Shown piece after piece: positions 17,286-27,800 of a stretch of 64,000 nt of DNA. A program made the position numbers and the translations under genes. The number at the start of each line of letters is the position of its first letter. Positions within the stretch are counted from its first letter, which is position 1. Below the pieces are notes generated by a model. That model worked only from the letters and a program-made list of their open reading frames with translations, was not told the DNA's origin and did not search any database. Origin of the DNA: JAGKXC01 sp964554385 (lineage in GTDB: Bacteria > Bacteroidota > Bacteroidia > NS11-12g > UBA955); assembly GCA_964554385.1 (NCBI GenBank), contig CAZKOM010000004.1, positions 1 to 64,000 of the forward strand. Direction: 5' to 3'.

Positions 17286-17732
17286 ATGAAAATTGGAAGA
17301 AGAAGGCGCGAAGAAGCGGAAGTTGAATCTTCGGCGATGAACGACATCATGTTTTTCTTGATGTTATTCTTCCTAATTGCTTCTACGTTGGCAAATCCCA
17401 ATGTTATTAATATTACGCTTCCTAAAGCAAAAACCACAACAGCAGTTCATACAAAAACGTTGCCCATTACCGTGAAAGTAGCCGGTAAGGGTACTGAGAA
17501 TGAACAGGTTCAAATTTATTTTGAGCAAAAAATGGTTGCATTTGAAGATATGGAGGCTATACTTACTGAAGAACGAGATAAGTACGCCGATCCTGCAAAT
17601 CCACAAAATGGATTAAACGTTGTATTGCGTTTAGAAAAAGATTTGGAGGTTCAGGACATGGTAGACGTTATGCAAGTGGTAGCCAATTTGGGTATTAAAA
17701 TGGTGCTTGCCACCGATAAATCAACTAAATAG
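17286..17732 (+). CDS. exbD: ExbD/TolR biopolymer transport protein
   Basis: A 148-residue ExbD/TolR protein with one N-terminal transmembrane segment. The key SAMNDIMFFLMLFFLIAS carries the conserved membrane aspartate near residue 20 that conducts protons with ExbB. The periplasmic part has NVINITLPKAKT, an EQVQIYFEQKMV strand and the terminal VMQVVANLGIKMVLATDKS. It follows exbB by 10 nt. Bacteroidota often have two ExbD genes; only one is here. Confidence 0.92.
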   Translation: MKIGRRRREEAEVESSAMNDIMFFLMLFFLIASTLANPNVINITLPKAKTTTAVHTKTLPITVKVAGKGTENEQVQIYFEQKMVAFEDMEAILTEERDKYADPANPQNGLNVVLRLEKDLEVQDMVDVMQVVANLGIKMVLATDKSTK

Positions 17733-17745
17733 TCTCCGATACTCC

Positions 17746-19044
17746 GTGATTATTAGAGTATTTAATTGCGGGCTTTCAATTTTACTGGGTTTATCATCCA
17801 CCTTTGTCAAGGCGGATAACTGTGTTTTGTTAAATGGAACTTCGGACACCTCCAGAGGAAAGGAGGATTTATCGGATTATTTTCAAGTAGAAGTAATGCG
17901 CGGATTTTTGGCTGCTCATACTCAAGGGATGCAGGAATTGTATCAGCATACGTATGGGGTACAGGTTCATTTTCAGCGTTCTATGTTGCGAAATCGTTTT
18001 CATCCCAATCAGTTTAAAAAACCCCTGTATTACGGAACAACTATAAATTATCAGAATTTAGGCAGCCCAGCTGCTGGTATTGCAGTTGGACTGGGATTTT
18101 CTTTATTTATTCCTGCGGGTGAAACGCAAAAAACGCGTTTTACCGTTGGAATGGGTGGTGGTTATTTAAGTAAACCCTACTCCTTGGAAAATCCTAAAAA
18201 TATTGCCATTGGCTCCCATATCAATGGGATGATGCGATTGGGAATTCAACGGGATATTTGGCCAACAAATGTGTCAAATAGTAGATCTACCGCCCAAATA
18301 AATATTGGAAGGACTCATTTTTCCAATGGTAATTGGCGTCAGCCTAATTTGGGGGTAAACATGCCCTATTTGTCATTATCGTATCGGTATAAATTTGAAA
18401 TAAATCCTCAAGAATCGCAATCTGTGCTCGGCGATAGAAATAGATCAACGAAACAATGGTTGAAGATCCAAGAACATTCAACCAGGATAAAGGAGTTAAA
18501 TGCCAGCATTGAACAGGGATTAAAGAAAAGAATTTTAGGTACCTTAATAACTAAAAATGGTGTTATTAATAGAACTTGGGATATAATAGGTGGATTGCGG
18601 GTTGGACGAAGGCAAATGGAGATTGATCAAGAGGCGAATTTTACGGTAGGGATAGTAGAAGTGTTGGCGGAGAGACAGTACACATTCCATGAATTAACAA
18701 CCAATAAAAACTTGCGGTCCTATTCAGCGCATCCCCATGTAGGATTAACAGTATTCTTAGATAGAACCTATCAATACAATAAGCCCAATCCGTTGCCTCA
18801 GTATAACTTTGCTAAAACAACGGAATTAGCGGCAATTATTGGAAATCGATATGTTTTTGGAAGAGTGGGTGTTTTAACCGATGTTGGGTTTTACTTATAC
18901 CGTCCTTCTGATTCAAAACGAAGGTATTTTCAAGCATTAGGTTTGAGTTATTTAGTTAATTCCAAGTTGATATTAACCGCAAGATTAAAGGTACACTTAT
19001 CTGCAGCCGATTATATTGAATGGGGAATGGGATATCGATTTTAG
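17746..19044 (+). CDS. PagL-like lipid A deacylase (acyloxyacyl hydrolase)
   Basis: A 432-residue exported protein. From GTG 17746 a signal peptide is seen (IIRVFNCGLSILLGLSSTFVKA, cleaved before DN). The first half resembles the Bacteroidota PagL/acyloxyacyl hydrolase family: NPKNIAIGSHINGMMRLGI, then GRTHFSNGNWRQPNLGVN with the His-x-Ser catalytic pair at about residues 191 and 193. The family deacylates lipid A in the outer membrane beta-barrel. The protein is more than twice the length of Pseudomonas PagL; the additional C-terminal half looks like a further beta-barrel-like repeat. A longer frame from TTG 17707 would overlap exbD and is less likely. The stop interlocks with the convergent gene by 4 bp. 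Confidence 0.68.
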   Translation: MIIRVFNCGLSILLGLSSTFVKADNCVLLNGTSDTSRGKEDLSDYFQVEVMRGFLAAHTQGMQELYQHTYGVQVHFQRSMLRNRFHPNQFKKPLYYGTTINYQNLGSPAAGIAVGLGFSLFIPAGETQKTRFTVGMGGGYLSKPYSLENPKNIAIGSHINGMMRLGIQRDIWPTNVSNSRSTAQINIGRTHFSNGNWRQPNLGVNMPYLSLSYRYKFEINPQESQSVLGDRNRSTKQWLKIQEHSTRIKELNASIEQGLKKRILGTLITKNGVINRTWDIIGGLRVGRRQMEIDQEANFTVGIVEVLAERQYTFHELTTNKNLRSYSAHPHVGLTVFLDRTYQYNKPNPLPQYNFAKTTELAAIIGNRYVFGRVGVLTDVGFYLYRPSDSKRRYFQALGLSYLVNSKLILTARLKVHLSAADYIEWGMGYRF

Positions 19045-20255
19045 GGGTTGTAACTGGACCAATCTCCAATAATAAATCGGAAATATAAACCGAAAGAGAG
19101 TAAAAAATCATTGGTTTTTAGATCTAAACCAGGCTCTAGTCGAAATTCCGAAACTGTATTATTCGTCCAACGCTTTAAGTAAGCATATCGAAGAAAAACC
19201 ACTTCTTTTTGATGGATGTTTTTGTATGGATTACTCAAATTTACACAACCATAAATGGGTGCACCGAGCGCAGAGTGAAATTCATTGGCATTCCAATAGG
19301 TGCCTACTAATCGGTGGTTTTGCTGGATGAAATAAGAGATATTCACTAAATGACCAAAACCATTTTTGTAAGGTTGTTGGGGTTGAGGGGAAAAATCCAA
19401 TGATTGAATACCGTAATATTCGGCTTGTAAGGTTTTAGTTTTCAAGCGCAGACCAAGGCCAGAATTATTTTTGTTTTGAATGGGTTGGGGCTGTTTGAGG
19501 TTTTCACCACCCTGATGCTGATGAATCATGAATGCAGGAACCTCGATAGAAAAACTTGAAATATTGCTTATTTTTGGACTTAGCAATATGAAACTGGAGG
19601 AAAAACCTCCAACAATAATTTCCTGCTGTGATGTTTCAATAATTGCTTGTTGTCGCCAATTTAACCAAGTGTGCCAACGAAATAATTTACTATTTCGATT
19701 CCAAGCTAAACCGTATTCTATCGGTGATTTTAAAGCCCATTCATAATTAAAGACTGCTTCGGGCAAATTGTGATTTACATGTCCATCGATGTTTCCTGCG
19801 ATAATCGTTGATTTTGGTGTTTGTAGCGTTAATCGAACGATGGGTTTTAGTTGAACTTGATTCGATAGTTTTTGGTCAAAAGGAAATTGCAACATGGCTC
19901 CTAATGAATAGGTTACTTGTATATCAGTACCCGAATTCTGATATTCAACGACACTCCATAACCGTTGTCCGATGACGGTTTCACCGGGGTTGGTAGCTTG
20001 AAAATACTCGTTGTTTTTGGTGTATTGAAGTCCCCCGATTTGCAGGTAGGGTTTGTTGTTTTTTCGTCGATTTCGATTTTTTAACGGCTCAAAATTAAAT
20101 TGTTCAATACCCTGTGCATTAGAATCTATAGGTACATCGCGAGGTTGAATTTTGGGAGTTCGAAATATTTCGTTTTGCCATTGGGCCCAAAGGGGACTGT
20201 TCCCAAGTAGAAGGAAACCCATTAAAATAAATAGGGGTTTGGACATGGAAGTCAT
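19041..20255 (-). CDS. Predicted outer membrane protein of unknown family
   Basis: A 404-residue exported protein: MTSMSKPLFILMGFLLLGNSPLWAQ is a clear signal peptide ending at WAQ. The rest is rich in alternating aromatic and polar residues (YLQIGGLQYTKNN, IQVTYSLGAMLQFPF, LVNISYFIQQNHRLVGTYW) and ends in an aromatic-rich strand FLLSFGLYFRFIIGDW, as expected for a beta-barrel. I cannot name the family. It lies 12 nt after the TPR gene on the same strand, so the pair may be co-transcribed. An alternative start is Met4 (20246). Confidence 0.6.
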   Translation of the reverse strand: MTSMSKPLFILMGFLLLGNSPLWAQWQNEIFRTPKIQPRDVPIDSNAQGIEQFNFEPLKNRNRRKNNKPYLQIGGLQYTKNNEYFQATNPGETVIGQRLWSVVEYQNSGTDIQVTYSLGAMLQFPFDQKLSNQVQLKPIVRLTLQTPKSTIIAGNIDGHVNHNLPEAVFNYEWALKSPIEYGLAWNRNSKLFRWHTWLNWRQQAIIETSQQEIIVGGFSSSFILLSPKISNISSFSIEVPAFMIHQHQGGENLKQPQPIQNKNNSGLGLRLKTKTLQAEYYGIQSLDFSPQPQQPYKNGFGHLVNISYFIQQNHRLVGTYWNANEFHSALGAPIYGCVNLSNPYKNIHQKEVVFLRYAYLKRWTNNTVSEFRLEPGLDLKTNDFLLSFGLYFRFIIGDWSSYNP

Positions 20256-20267
20256 GGCGTGCGCAAT

Positions 20268-22139
20268 TTAGTTATTTTTATCACCCCTAAGTCTTCGAAA
20301 TTCTCTTCTTGCATCTACCAGAAACACGCTACTGCTGTATTTTTCGAGTATCGTTTGGTAGCATGACATGGCTTTTTCAGGATTATTTAATCGAAACTCG
20401 TATAAATTTCCTAGTTGATACCAAGCATTATCGGCCAAAATATCAAAGCTATAGGCAACAGCTAGGGTTTCTAGTAAATTCACTGCTTCGAGATAATCGG
20501 TAAGAGCTATTTTAATTCTCGCTTTAACAAAGAGTATATCGTCACTTAATGAGTGGCCTGGAAAGTTGGTTGTGATACTATCCAAAAATAAATAAGCATC
20601 CTTAAAACGTAACTGTCTTTCGGCGAGCAGTGCTTGACCAAACCAATGCAATGCAGCGAAATTGCTGTCCATACCGTAATTGTCGATAATGGTTAAAGCC
20701 AATTCCATGGCATTGTTGGAAATTAGTTGAGTTGTAGCACCTTTGAGTACATTTAATTGCATGGTGGCCCAATCGAAATCTCCGCGATAAAAACTTAACT
20801 CTGCTCGTTTAAATTTTGCTAATTGACCTGTTTCTTCTTCTTTAAAGTCTTTTTCTACTTGGGCATATAATAGTTCGGAGGTCCAAACATCGTTTTGAGC
20901 AACCAGTACATCGGCTAACTCAATTTTGATTTTTGCTAATTTTTGCTTGTTCCGTATACCCGCATTTTCTAGGTAATTTCGAAGTAAACTCTCAGCGGAT
21001 TTCATTGAAATGCCGGCTGAATCATTTTGAACCAATAATCGAGAAAGGTTTATGGCATTATCTAGGGTTTCCTCGGAGGGGCCAAATTGATGTTCAATTT
21101 TTTTCAGGGTTAATATCACTGCGGCTGCCTCGGATTTTTTACCCTGTTGTAAATATTTTAAGTAACCAATTTCACCTAATTTGATCCAGCTCTTATGCCA
21201 AAGTCGATTATCTAATTCAGAATTTTCAGAATTTTCAGCAATACAATAATTCAAACATTGTTCAGCAACATCATATACTTTATTGGAAATACATAGATTG
21301 GCTAATTCAAACACACGTTCTCCTTTTTGTTTCAATCTACGATCTAATGCTTTAGCGAAAACAAATGCCTTAGGCCAATTACCTTGTTTGATAAATGTGT
21401 AATTAAGGGCAATTGTTAGTTCGTTATTTTCTGGAAAAGCTTGAATTTGTTGCAATAATATACTTTGTAAAGCTGCGTAATCGGTACTATCGGCTAATTG
21501 AGTTTCCAATGCTTGTTTAATTGCGTTAAAGGGCACTCTACCGCCACTTAGCATGTCAACATAGAGTTGGATTCCTTTAATTCTATTCCCAGAAGCCATG
21601 TGTAAGGTGGCTAATTGATTGGCGATATCCGGGTGGCTTCCTAAATTGTTTTCAGCACTTTCTAAAACTTGTATTGCTTGTTTTCGCAAATCGTATCGCT
21701 CAAATAAGTTGGCGGCATAGAGATAAGGGGAAGGATCTTGGAAATAGGATGTTGCGGCATTTTGTTTCAACTTATCCAAAATTAATTCCATGATTTTTAC
21801 TTCTTTTTGAGAATCTCCAGCGCGTGCTGCAACCCAACAATCGTCTATGATTAACGATAGTACATTGGGATCTGATTTTTTGATTTTTTTTCTTAAATAT
21901 TTAGAAGCTTTTTCGAATTCACTTGTTTGAACCAGACATTGTAGATAACGATGATGAAACAGTTCGTTTTGTGGTTGTTGAATAACAAGTTCTTCGTATA
22001 AAACACTTGCTTTAGTGAAGTCTTTTTGCTGGTAGAGTGAGTTGGCTAGGTTTTCTTGAGTTTGTCCAATTAAGGCAGTACCTATGAATAAAAAACACAG
22101 GTAAACGATAATTTTCTTTTGGAAGAACATAGCAAACAT
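20268..22139 (-). CDS. Exported tetratricopeptide-repeat protein
   Basis: A 623-residue protein with a signal sequence (FFQKKIIVYLCFLFIGTALIGQ) and helical repeats over most of its length. TPR-type units include ANSLYQQKDFTKASVLYEELV near residue 30, LAALHMASGNRIKG-like LATLHMASGNRIKGIQLYVDML near 180, and NAWYQLGNLYEFRLNNPEKAMSCYQTILEKY near the C-terminus, the last being a classic TPR. It probably acts as a periplasmic scaffold. The downstream outer membrane protein is 12 nt away and the upstream ABC exporter 12 nt, which suggests one operon. Start Met1 or Met4 cannot be separated. Confidence 0.7.
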   Translation of the reverse strand: MFAMFFQKKIIVYLCFLFIGTALIGQTQENLANSLYQQKDFTKASVLYEELVIQQPQNELFHHRYLQCLVQTSEFEKASKYLRKKIKKSDPNVLSLIIDDCWVAARAGDSQKEVKIMELILDKLKQNAATSYFQDPSPYLYAANLFERYDLRKQAIQVLESAENNLGSHPDIANQLATLHMASGNRIKGIQLYVDMLSGGRVPFNAIKQALETQLADSTDYAALQSILLQQIQAFPENNELTIALNYTFIKQGNWPKAFVFAKALDRRLKQKGERVFELANLCISNKVYDVAEQCLNYCIAENSENSELDNRLWHKSWIKLGEIGYLKYLQQGKKSEAAAVILTLKKIEHQFGPSEETLDNAINLSRLLVQNDSAGISMKSAESLLRNYLENAGIRNKQKLAKIKIELADVLVAQNDVWTSELLYAQVEKDFKEEETGQLAKFKRAELSFYRGDFDWATMQLNVLKGATTQLISNNAMELALTIIDNYGMDSNFAALHWFGQALLAERQLRFKDAYLFLDSITTNFPGHSLSDDILFVKARIKIALTDYLEAVNLLETLAVAYSFDILADNAWYQLGNLYEFRLNNPEKAMSCYQTILEKYSSSVFLVDARREFRRLRGDKNN

Positions 22140-22151
22140 TATAAATGAAGT

Positions 22152-23962
22152 TTACAATTTATCGAAAAAATCCTCAGGATTTAGCTGTTGTTCTACCATT
22201 TTACGATAAATGGAGTTTTCGTTTGCCATAAGTGACTCGTGGGAACCCATTTCATGAATTTTTCCTTGTTTCAGTAAAATGATGGTATTTGCGTTACGGA
22301 TGGTAGATAAGCGATGGGCAATTACAAGCGAAGTTCTGTTTTGCATCAATTTGGCCAGTGCTTTTTGAACTTGTATTTCACTTTCAGAATCTAAAGCGGA
22401 AGTTGCTTCGTCTAAAATTAGAAATGCAGGATTTCTAAGTATGGCCCTAGCTATGGCAATTCGTTGTTTCTGTCCCCCAGAAAGTAACACACCGCGATCA
22501 CCAACTAATGAATCGAAGCCCTTTGGGAAGGATTCAATGAAGGTTAGCGCATTGGCGAGTTGGGCGGCCTCTTTTACTTCCTCATCGGTGGCGCTTGGAT
22601 TGCCATATCGAATATTTTCAAGGATAGTACCGCCAAATAATAAAACTTCTTGAGGAACTAATGCAAAATTGTTTCGATATTCTTGAAGGTTAAATTCACT
22701 TAAAGACTTGTTACCCAGCGTTATTTTTCCAGCAGTTGGTTGGTAAAATTGATAGACCAAATTAACAATAGTACTTTTGCCAGAGCCTGATGATCCCACA
22801 AGGGCAACCGTTTCTCCGGGATTAATGATAAACGATAAATCGCTTAAAACTTCGGGATTATTTTCTCCCGGATAGGTGAAATTTATGTTGTTAAAAGATA
22901 ATGTATCTGAGAAATTTGGTTTGGGGCTGCTAGATTGATTTGAGGTAAGTTGGTCTTCTCCGGGGGTATCTATCAATTGCAATACGCGATCAATACTGCC
23001 TAAGGTTTTTTGAATTTGTACAAACTGTTCTGCCATACCTCCAATACTGCTTCCAACAAAGGCTGTAAGTATCATGAAGTTAAATAGTTCCCCTATTTTC
23101 ATATCGCCCTGTTGCACCATGGATAACCCCTGGTAAATTAGCCAAACAATAACCCCGAACATACAAACTATGATGAAGGAACTAAAGGCACCTCTCCAAT
23201 AACCACGAGTAATTGCATAGTTTTTCAAGGAGAATGCATTTTTTGTAAATCTTTGAATTTCAAATGATTCATTGGTGAAAGCTTTTACTGATTCGATACC
23301 GCTGAGCGTTTCTTCAACAATGATGTTATTTCCAGCGGTTAGATCTTGAACCTCGGTGGACTTTTTGCGAATAAATCGACCAAAAAATAAGGCCACAGCT
23401 ATCATGGCGGGCAGGGTAGCTAACATGAGCCAAGCTAATTTGGGTGAAGTTGTAAAAAGTACTACAATTCCGCCAAGAAGAACCAATATTTGTCTGATAA
23501 ACATGGCAAGATTCGTGGTAAATGCATCTTGAATTTGTGCAATATCGGCTGAGAATCTACTCATTAAATCTCCTACTCTTGAACCGTGAAAAAATTGCAT
23601 ATTTTGCCTAATAATGGAGGCAAATAGGTCTTTTCTAAGTCCAAAAGTTAGGTCTTCGGTTACCCGTACATACAGTGCAATTCTACCGAAGGAGAAAACG
23701 GCTTGAATAATAAATAAATAAATAAAATAGGTGGCTATTTCTTTGATTTTAGAGGGATCTGGTTGGGTGTTGCCACTTTTAAAAACGTTGGCTGTATCCA
23801 TCATCTCGCTGCAGCAGTGATGGCAAGAAAAACCGTACCCAAGGCGAAAAGCCATCGGTTGGTTTTACTCATGTATCGAAACAATTGTAGCGATTGCAAT
23901 AAGGCCTGTTTAGATATTTTTGTTTTGGGGAGTTTACGATCAACGGAATGAGGTCCAGCCAT
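22152..23962 (-). pseudogene. MsbA-like ABC exporter (permease-ATPase fusion), frameshifted near the N-terminus
   Basis: A half-size ABC exporter with membrane domain then ATPase. The gene should begin at ATG 23962: a 53-codon frame (MAGPHSVDRK onward, with first membrane helix WLFALGTVFLAITAAA) ends in TGA at 23801-23803. The family sequence continues in another frame from SEMMDTANVFKSG to the C-terminus, with Walker A GSSGSGKST, LSGGQKQRIAIARAIL and LILDEATSALDSE intact. About eight residues expected between helix 1 and the SEMMDT segment are missing, which fits a deletion of about 25 nt. ATG 23804 overlaps that TGA (ATGA), so a 551-residue fragment could be made by reinitiation, lacking helix 1. 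Sequencing error is possible. Confidence 0.82.
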
Positions 23963-24033
23963 GGATACAAAGTTCAGTGTTTTTTACTAACTGATTAGGG
24001 GTATTTAGAATAAAAAGGGTTTGTTAATCGTAA

Positions 24034-24753
24034 ATGTTTATAAAAAAATTGGGTAAGGAAATAGGTACGGGCTTTTCGGAGTTAATGTTTCCAAATATTT
24101 GTGTTGTTTGCAATGATTTATTAATTGGAACAGAGACTGGGATATGCAGTATTTGTTGGAATAATATGCCCTATTCGCCATGGCGTTTTAATGACCAGAA
24201 CCCTATAGTTAAAGCATTATGGGGCAGAAGTTTGTTTCATGCCGGATTTCATTTGTTATCGTATCGGAAAGGATCCATAGCCTCGCGTGTTATACATTCG
24301 ATAAAATACGAAAATCAACAATATTTGGCTGAGATGATGGGCAGGCAAATCGGATTGGAACTAAGAAACAATAGTTTTTTGGTTCCATTGGATGGGATTG
24401 TGGCGATACCGATGCATCCCAAAAAGCAAAAGTTTCGTGGGTATAATCAAGCGGAGTTATTAGCAAATGGTATTTCTGAAGTGATTTCAAAACCTGTAAT
24501 TTCTGGATTATTAACCCAAACAAGGCAAACTCACACTCAAACGGCAAAAGGCCGAGAGGATAGATCGATGAATACGGGCAATAAATATCTATGTAATGTA
24601 AATTTTTCATTTAATTCATTAAAGCATGTTTTATTGGTAGATGATGTAATGACCACGGGTTCAACGCTACAAGCCGCAGAAATGGCCATTCGACAGAATT
24701 ACAGCGTACAGAATCTACAGCTGAGCATCGCAACTTTGGCCTACGTATTTTGA
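24034..24753 (+). CDS. comF: ComF family phosphoribosyltransferase-like protein
   Basis: A 239-residue ComF-family protein. An N-terminal zinc-ribbon-like pair of CxxC motifs (CVVCNDLL and CSICWNNMPYS) is seen near residues 22-48. The PRTase domain has AIPMHPKKQKFRGYNQAELLA near residue 130 and the PRPP loop HVLLVDDVMTTGSTLQAA near 200-215. In naturally transformable bacteria ComF helps bring single-stranded DNA into recombination; in others its role is unclear, and no other competence gene is visible here. It is divergent from the broken ABC exporter. Confidence 0.86.
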   Translation: MFIKKLGKEIGTGFSELMFPNICVVCNDLLIGTETGICSICWNNMPYSPWRFNDQNPIVKALWGRSLFHAGFHLLSYRKGSIASRVIHSIKYENQQYLAEMMGRQIGLELRNNSFLVPLDGIVAIPMHPKKQKFRGYNQAELLANGISEVISKPVISGLLTQTRQTHTQTAKGREDRSMNTGNKYLCNVNFSFNSLKHVLLVDDVMTTGSTLQAAEMAIRQNYSVQNLQLSIATLAYVF

Positions 24754-24779
24754 TTGGGTCTAACGATTGCTTATTTTTG
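24750..24779 (+). promoter_or_regulatory. Promoter of the Calx-beta T9SS protein gene
   Basis: TTG (24750-24752), 19 nt, then TATTTTTG (24772-24779), a full match to the Bacteroidota promoter. The ATG follows 21 nt downstream of the box. The -33 element overlaps the stop codon of comF, so this gene has its own promoter. Confidence 0.65.
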
Positions 24780-24800
24780 TGTGAAATAGTGAAATTAAAT

Positions 24801-27800
24801 ATGAAAAAAATACTACTTGGTTTAGCACTGCTTTTAGGTATTAAAAGCGGAACAGCCCAGTTTTCCTCAATGAATGTTGCGGGGTTAATGGTGCCAAAGT
24901 ACATGATGTCTGGTGATTCAACCCGACGTATGCCAACATTTATGCGTTTGCGTATCCAAAATTTGATGCCAAATTCTGAGTATCGATACGTAATCCGAGG
25001 AATAAAATCTAGCGATTTTAATTCTAAAGCCATGGCACCTGGAGCTGGAAACCCGATGTATGTAGATACGGCTAAAGGTAATTTCAGATACTATTCAAGT
25101 ACTTCGTATTGGACCGCTACAACTACAGGACCTAACGGTGATGATACATTCAAAACCGATTTTATGGGTGTCCATGAAGGTTGGTTTGGCCTTGTTGGAA
25201 CTGGTAGTACGGCCTATTGGTCACCTGGCACAAAGATTTATTTATCAATAATTGCTGTAGGATTAACAACAAATGATACCGTTAGAATGTATTGTGAAGA
25301 TTCGTTGGAAGTACTTACCGTAACTAGAAGTAGTTCTTCTAAACGTGCACAAGGTGTTTGGGGAAAGTCTAAAGCTAGCGGAAAATCATTTGTTGCATTA
25401 TTTGATAATTCAACCGGTGCTGGAAGACCCGAATGTTTGGTACCTTTAGAGGGTAATTGGTGGAGTTATACAGGTAGTAATTTATCGAATTTGGTGGGTT
25501 ATCATTTTAATAATTCCTATAAAAAGGCTAACAATTGGGGTGGATTTATTCCTAATGGGTTATCTACGGGTATACAGAGAGTAGATCATTTATCTGCATC
25601 TAGTGGTATGAGCATTTATGCGAATAAGGATGCCGATGGAGTATGGGGTCCTTCAGCTAAAAATACGGTTAGTTTGACAGGTGGATATTGGAACGAGATT
25701 TTATTGGATAATGATGATGCGGCGTTGGTTCCACCATCCATAGAATTCTGGTCACGTAGCTCAACTACCACAGAATCAGTTGGTACATATAAGATTTATG
25801 CAAAACGTATGTACGCGAATGAAGATAGTTCTTTTGCTCGTTTTTATGTTAGCGGTGGTACGGCTTTAGAAGGAGCTAGTAAGGATTTTACTGCTACAGA
25901 ACGTTTAGTAAAGTTTGCAGGTTCTAAAGGTGTTCAGTACGATACTATTTCAATCAATATTAACGACGATAATATCTCTGAAGGTCCAGAAATTATTGTT
26001 GTTGGATTAGACAAGCCAACCAATGCGGCCATTGGAGTTGAAAGAGCACATTCCATTACAGTAAATGATAATGATATTGCCAATATTTCTATTTCTACTT
26101 CGCCTATTGTAGTTAAAGAAAATGCTGGTAAAGTTGGCATAACTTTAAAAATGGATAAAGCGGTTAACGCTTCTTCAAAATTAAAGTTAACCGTAATTAA
26201 GCAAGGTGATAGTACTTCTATCCCTTCAGAGTTTGAATTAGGTTCTACGGGTAAGGATTCTGTTGTTACATTGGGAAAATCAGGAAGTACCGATTCTATC
26301 ACCATTTTTGCCAAAGTAAATGATGATTTCAAAGCGGATCCAAATGATACTGTAATTGTTCGTGTAAGACAAATCGAAGGAAATGCGTTTTTAGCAGATT
26401 CGCTTATTACCATAGTAATGACCGATAATGATGGTCCAAGTAAGGTTGCATTTGCAGGCCCACGTGCATTTACTGTAAATGAAAAAGATGGCTCATTTAA
26501 TGTAAAAATTGCTGTACTAAGTAGAACTGACGCTACTGCAGATTTCTCTTTACGTTGTTACACAGCAAGAAGCTCTGCTACAGAAGGTGTAGACTTTAAA
26601 TTTAATCCTACCTCCAAAATAATTAATATTGATTCTAAAACTCCAGATACCATAGTGGTAAACGTTCCAGTAATCAATGATGATTTACATGAATTGAATA
26701 AGACCATTTATTTTGGATTAGGTGGTTTATCAAATACCGTTGTTAATAATAAGGATACATTAATAGTTTCATTGATTAATGATGATTTGCCAATACATAA
26801 AATCAGTACCATCAATAAGCAAAACGCAACTACTGGAGTTGCTGATAGTTTAAATATTCGTTGCCGAGTTTACGGAACAGTTTATGGAGTAAATATGCGC
26901 GTTACCGGATTCAATTTTACCATTATGGATAATACCGGTGGAATAGGAGTGTATAATAGTCCAAAAGTGTTTGGATATGCCGTGAATGAGGGTGACAGTA
27001 TTATGGTTCAAGGAAGAGTAGGTCAATTCCAAGGATTGGTACAAATGGATCAGTTGGATACAGTAATTGTAATTGCAACTTCTCGTAAGCTTAAGTCACC
27101 AACAGTGGTAACGGCTTTGGGAGAATCTACGGAGAGTTCATTAGTAACCATGCGTAGGGTAAAATTGGTAGATCCTGCTGAATGGCCATCTACTGCGTTA
27201 AATGCCAATGCATTTAAAAATGTTCGTATTGTAGGTACTACAGGTAGAATAGACACCATGAACATCGATGCAGAGACTGATATTGATGGAAATGCTGCAC
27301 CTGAAGGATATTTTGATGTTATTGGAATTGGTGGACAATTTGATAATAGTAATCCATTTACCTCTCGTTATGTATTGAGTCCTAGAAGAATTTCTGATTT
27401 CAATGCTTCACCGCTACCTGTTGTAACGTTCACAGAGACTTTGGATTCTGTATTTGAAGCGGCGGATTCATTCCGTATGGATTTCAAAATTGCACCAGCC
27501 GATGATAATTTCTCATTTGATGTTGTTGTAAAATCGGCTACTGCTGTAAGTCCAGATGATTATGATTTTGCTACACGTAAGATTAATATTATCAAGAATA
27601 CAAGTAGTGTAATGATTCGTGCCAATATATCGGATGACAATGTTTACGATGGAGATAAGTATGTAGAGTTTGCTATTCGAAATATTCAAGGTCCTGGGAA
27701 GATTGGTGCAGATTCAGTATTAGTATTGAAAATAAAGGATAATGAAGTTAATAGTGTTAAGCGATTTGCATTGGGCGGTATCAAGATGTATCCAAATCCA

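Noticed and set aside
21220..21241. Short tandem AGAATTTTC repeat inside the exported TPR gene
   Set aside because: Two copies within a coding region that encode a normal acidic stretch; chance in AT-rich sequence.
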